DNA from: an uncultured Eubacteriales bacterium
GTDB lineage: Bacteria; Bacillota; Clostridia; Peptostreptococcales; Anaerovoracaceae
Assembly: GCA_900540145.1 (NCBI GenBank)
Contig: UQEW01000016.1
Span: 1 to 31,613 of the forward strand
Length of the DNA stretch: 31,613 nucleotides
Direction: 5' to 3'
This document shows positions 30,446-31,613 of the stretch, in pieces. Both the position numbers and the translations under genes were made by a program. The notes under the pieces were generated by a model. It ran no database searches. It saw only the letters and a program-made list of their open reading frames with translations, and was not told where the DNA came from. The stretch's first letter is position 1, and every line of letters starts with the position of its first letter.

Positions 30446-30610
30446 ACCGTTAAAAACATAGATAGTATAAGCACTTATAAAAACACGCGTTGCATTTTGG
30501 GAGCATTCCACCCATCCTGCAACACTTTTTTCATTGTTTTTATACCCTGCCTGCGGGACTTAACCCAACATTCATACCGACCTATCGTTAAACAACCGCA
30601 TTTCGTTAAA
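30446..30610. other. Intergenic stretch without a recognised gene
   Basis: No supported gene is seen between the tRNA terminator and the stop of the minus-strand NERD gene. It holds a GTTGCA/TGCAAC inverted repeat (30489-30494 and 30518-30523) followed on the plus strand by ACTTTTTT, and two copies of CGTTAAAC near 30585 and 30605. Neither has a clear role. Confidence 0.5.
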
Positions 30611-31474
30611 CTACTGAATTAGCGTTCTGCCAAGTTCAATATAGTCCAATTTGCAAAGAGCGTAACTGCTTATGCACCCGTTATCGCTTACTTGTATTTT
30701 TGCGTTTTCAAGTGAAAGAATATTCTCCGCTCCGTTCGTCATTTGAATATGCAATTCGTCATAAGACCAGTGGTGGCAGATGCGAATTGAGATAATATTG
30801 TCAGCCGAAATAATACCTTGCGGTGTTTTGAATTGGAGCAAGGTACGATTAATGATGCAATGCAAGGATTTCCCCCAAGCATTGGCGTATAGGTAGTCGG
30901 CGGGAACACATTTGCTGAAAAAGTCGTTTGCACTTGTGCCGAAAGAAGTTTTACCTTCATTGCGGATGTAACTCACAAGGTCTTGGCAACGGTCAAACCA
31001 TATGGTATCCGAACACGTAGAAATAGACTCAAGCTCATCGTCTTCAAAGAACACAACGGCATTAATCCAAGCCTTGATAGGGATCTGCTTTCTCAAAAGA
31101 TATATGGCTCTGCCGAGCTGCCTGAACGGTGATTTCAAATACTTCGTATGTGTTTCGCCCGTCCAACGGTCGGTTTTCTCCTGTAAAAAGCCGTTTTCTC
31201 GTTCGGTGAGGCGCCCCTTCCAACGCTTAACTTCTATGGCAAATAGCTTGTTTTGATAAAATACCAAGCAATCAATTTCAGCATTACCTTTTGACGTAGA
31301 AATCACAACATTTCTTTTGATTTTGCAGGAGGGTAATTCACGACGAAGCATATATGTAAATTCATCTTCACCGTAATTGCCGTAGCGTTTTGCTTCGCTG
31401 ACATATGGAATGGAGGACTCCCCAGCGCGTACAAAGCCCATTTTTATTTTATGAAAAAATGCACGTATGCCCAT
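30611..31474 (-). CDS. NERD-domain nuclease-related protein
   Basis: In this 287-aa protein, residues about 33-140 form a NERD (nuclease-related) domain. NYGEDEF (33-39) begins the domain, and G63-N-A-E-I-D68 with E81-V-K83 gives the D-x12-ExK arrangement of PD-(D/E)XK-type nucleases. K118 to R127-type positions (FRQLGRAIYLLRK) form the usual following helix. The C-terminal 140 residues are unassigned. No membrane span is obvious. TAAGGAGGAG precedes the ATG at 31474, and a strong promoter lies upstream, so it is its own unit. Eight of the first nine arginine codons are CGN, unlike the AGA/AGG habit of the division genes, which suggests recent acquisition. Whether it acts on foreign DNA or in repair is unknown. 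Confidence 0.88.
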   Translation of the reverse strand: MGIRAFFHKIKMGFVRAGESSIPYVSEAKRYGNYGEDEFTYMLRRELPSCKIKRNVVISTSKGNAEIDCLVFYQNKLFAIEVKRWKGRLTERENGFLQEKTDRWTGETHTKYLKSPFRQLGRAIYLLRKQIPIKAWINAVVFFEDDELESISTCSDTIWFDRCQDLVSYIRNEGKTSFGTSANDFFSKCVPADYLYANAWGKSLHCIINRTLLQFKTPQGIISADNIISIRICHHWSYDELHIQMTNGAENILSLENAKIQVSDNGCISSYALCKLDYIELGRTLIQ

Positions 31475-31503
31475 GGTACTCCTCCTTAAATAATCGTATG
31501 TTA

Positions 31504-31531
31504 ATTATACCATATTTATTTCATTTTTCAA
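31504..31531 (-). promoter_or_regulatory. Sigma-A promoter of the NERD gene
   Basis: On the minus strand TTGAAA (31531-31526) is followed after 16 bp by TATAAT (31509-31504), which is preceded by TGG as an extended -10. The start codon is 30 nt downstream of the -10. Confidence 0.8.
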
Positions 31532-31563
31532 TTATTCGAATCATAACCACCCGTTTTACGGCA

Positions 31564-31606
31564 ATGTCATTAAGTTAAGGCAGGAACAATAAGTATGAAA
31601 TGACAT
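31564..31606. repeat. Inverted repeat at window edge
   Basis: ATGTCATT (31564-31571) and AATGACAT (31599-31606) are exact inverted copies separated by 27 nt. They might be an operator, part of a mobile-element end or a terminator fragment, and the window stops too soon to decide. Confidence 0.5.
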
Positions 31607-31613
31607 GTTATGA

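Noticed and set aside
30410..30622. 70-codon open frame after the tRNAs
   Set aside because: It begins inside the tRNA terminator hairpin, has no ribosome binding site and runs into the tail of the opposite-strand NERD gene.

Overview
The window looks like a chromosomal segment of an anaerobic, low-to-moderate GC Firmicute of the class Clostridia. The evidence is the gene order (mraZ-rsmH-ftsL-pbp-murE-murF-mraY-murD-ftsW-murG-murA-ftsQ-ftsZ), a MurE with the DNPR meso-diaminopimelate motif, strong AGGAGG-type ribosome binding sites, heavy use of AGA/AGG and ATA codons, a clostridial pheST-zapA-mutS2 neighbourhood and two radical SAM enzymes. A one-PASTA, SpoVD-like penicillin-binding protein and a very cysteine-rich protein with a possible sigma-K promoter are compatible with a spore former, but no sporulation regulator is in view.

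Layout. 1-503: a promoter with a 25-bp tandem repeat, a 71-aa single-span membrane protein and a strong bidirectional terminator. 504-1658 (minus): a 384-aa protein with 41 cysteines, divergent from the division cluster. 1754-16952: the division and cell-wall (dcw) cluster, which starts with a sigma-A promoter carrying three MraZ-type boxes at exact 10-bp spacing and ends with a terminator after ftsZ. Three intergenic leaders inside it (before ftsL, before the PBP and before murA) can fold into hairpins, and two of these would cover the ribosome binding site. ftsA, murB, ddl and sepF are not seen. 16965-24220: a TrmH/SpoU RNA methyltransferase, pheS, pheT, zapA and mutS2. 24245-28844: a DUF523 protein, argS and two radical SAM genes overlapping by one base. 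28860-29932: a TPR protein preceded by three tandem 17-bp repeats that each carry an SD-like core. 29939-30445: a tRNA operon (Asn-GTT, Leu-TAA, initiator fMet-CAT) with a perfect consensus promoter and a terminator. 30611-31531 (minus): a NERD-domain nuclease-like gene with its own promoter and foreign-looking arginine codon use.

How the genes work together. MraZ regulates the cluster. MurA, MurE, MurF and MurD build the UDP-MurNAc-pentapeptide, MraY and MurG make lipids I and II, FtsW and the class B PBP polymerise and crosslink septal peptidoglycan, and FtsL, DivIB/FtsQ, FtsZ and ZapA organise the division site. The next block is translation and genome maintenance (PheRS, ArgRS, RNA methylation, MutS2). 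Nothing here is a clearly new multi-gene system. The most novel-looking items are the cysteine-rich protein, the structured leaders in the dcw cluster, the tandem-repeat leader of the TPR gene and the unassigned radical SAM pair.
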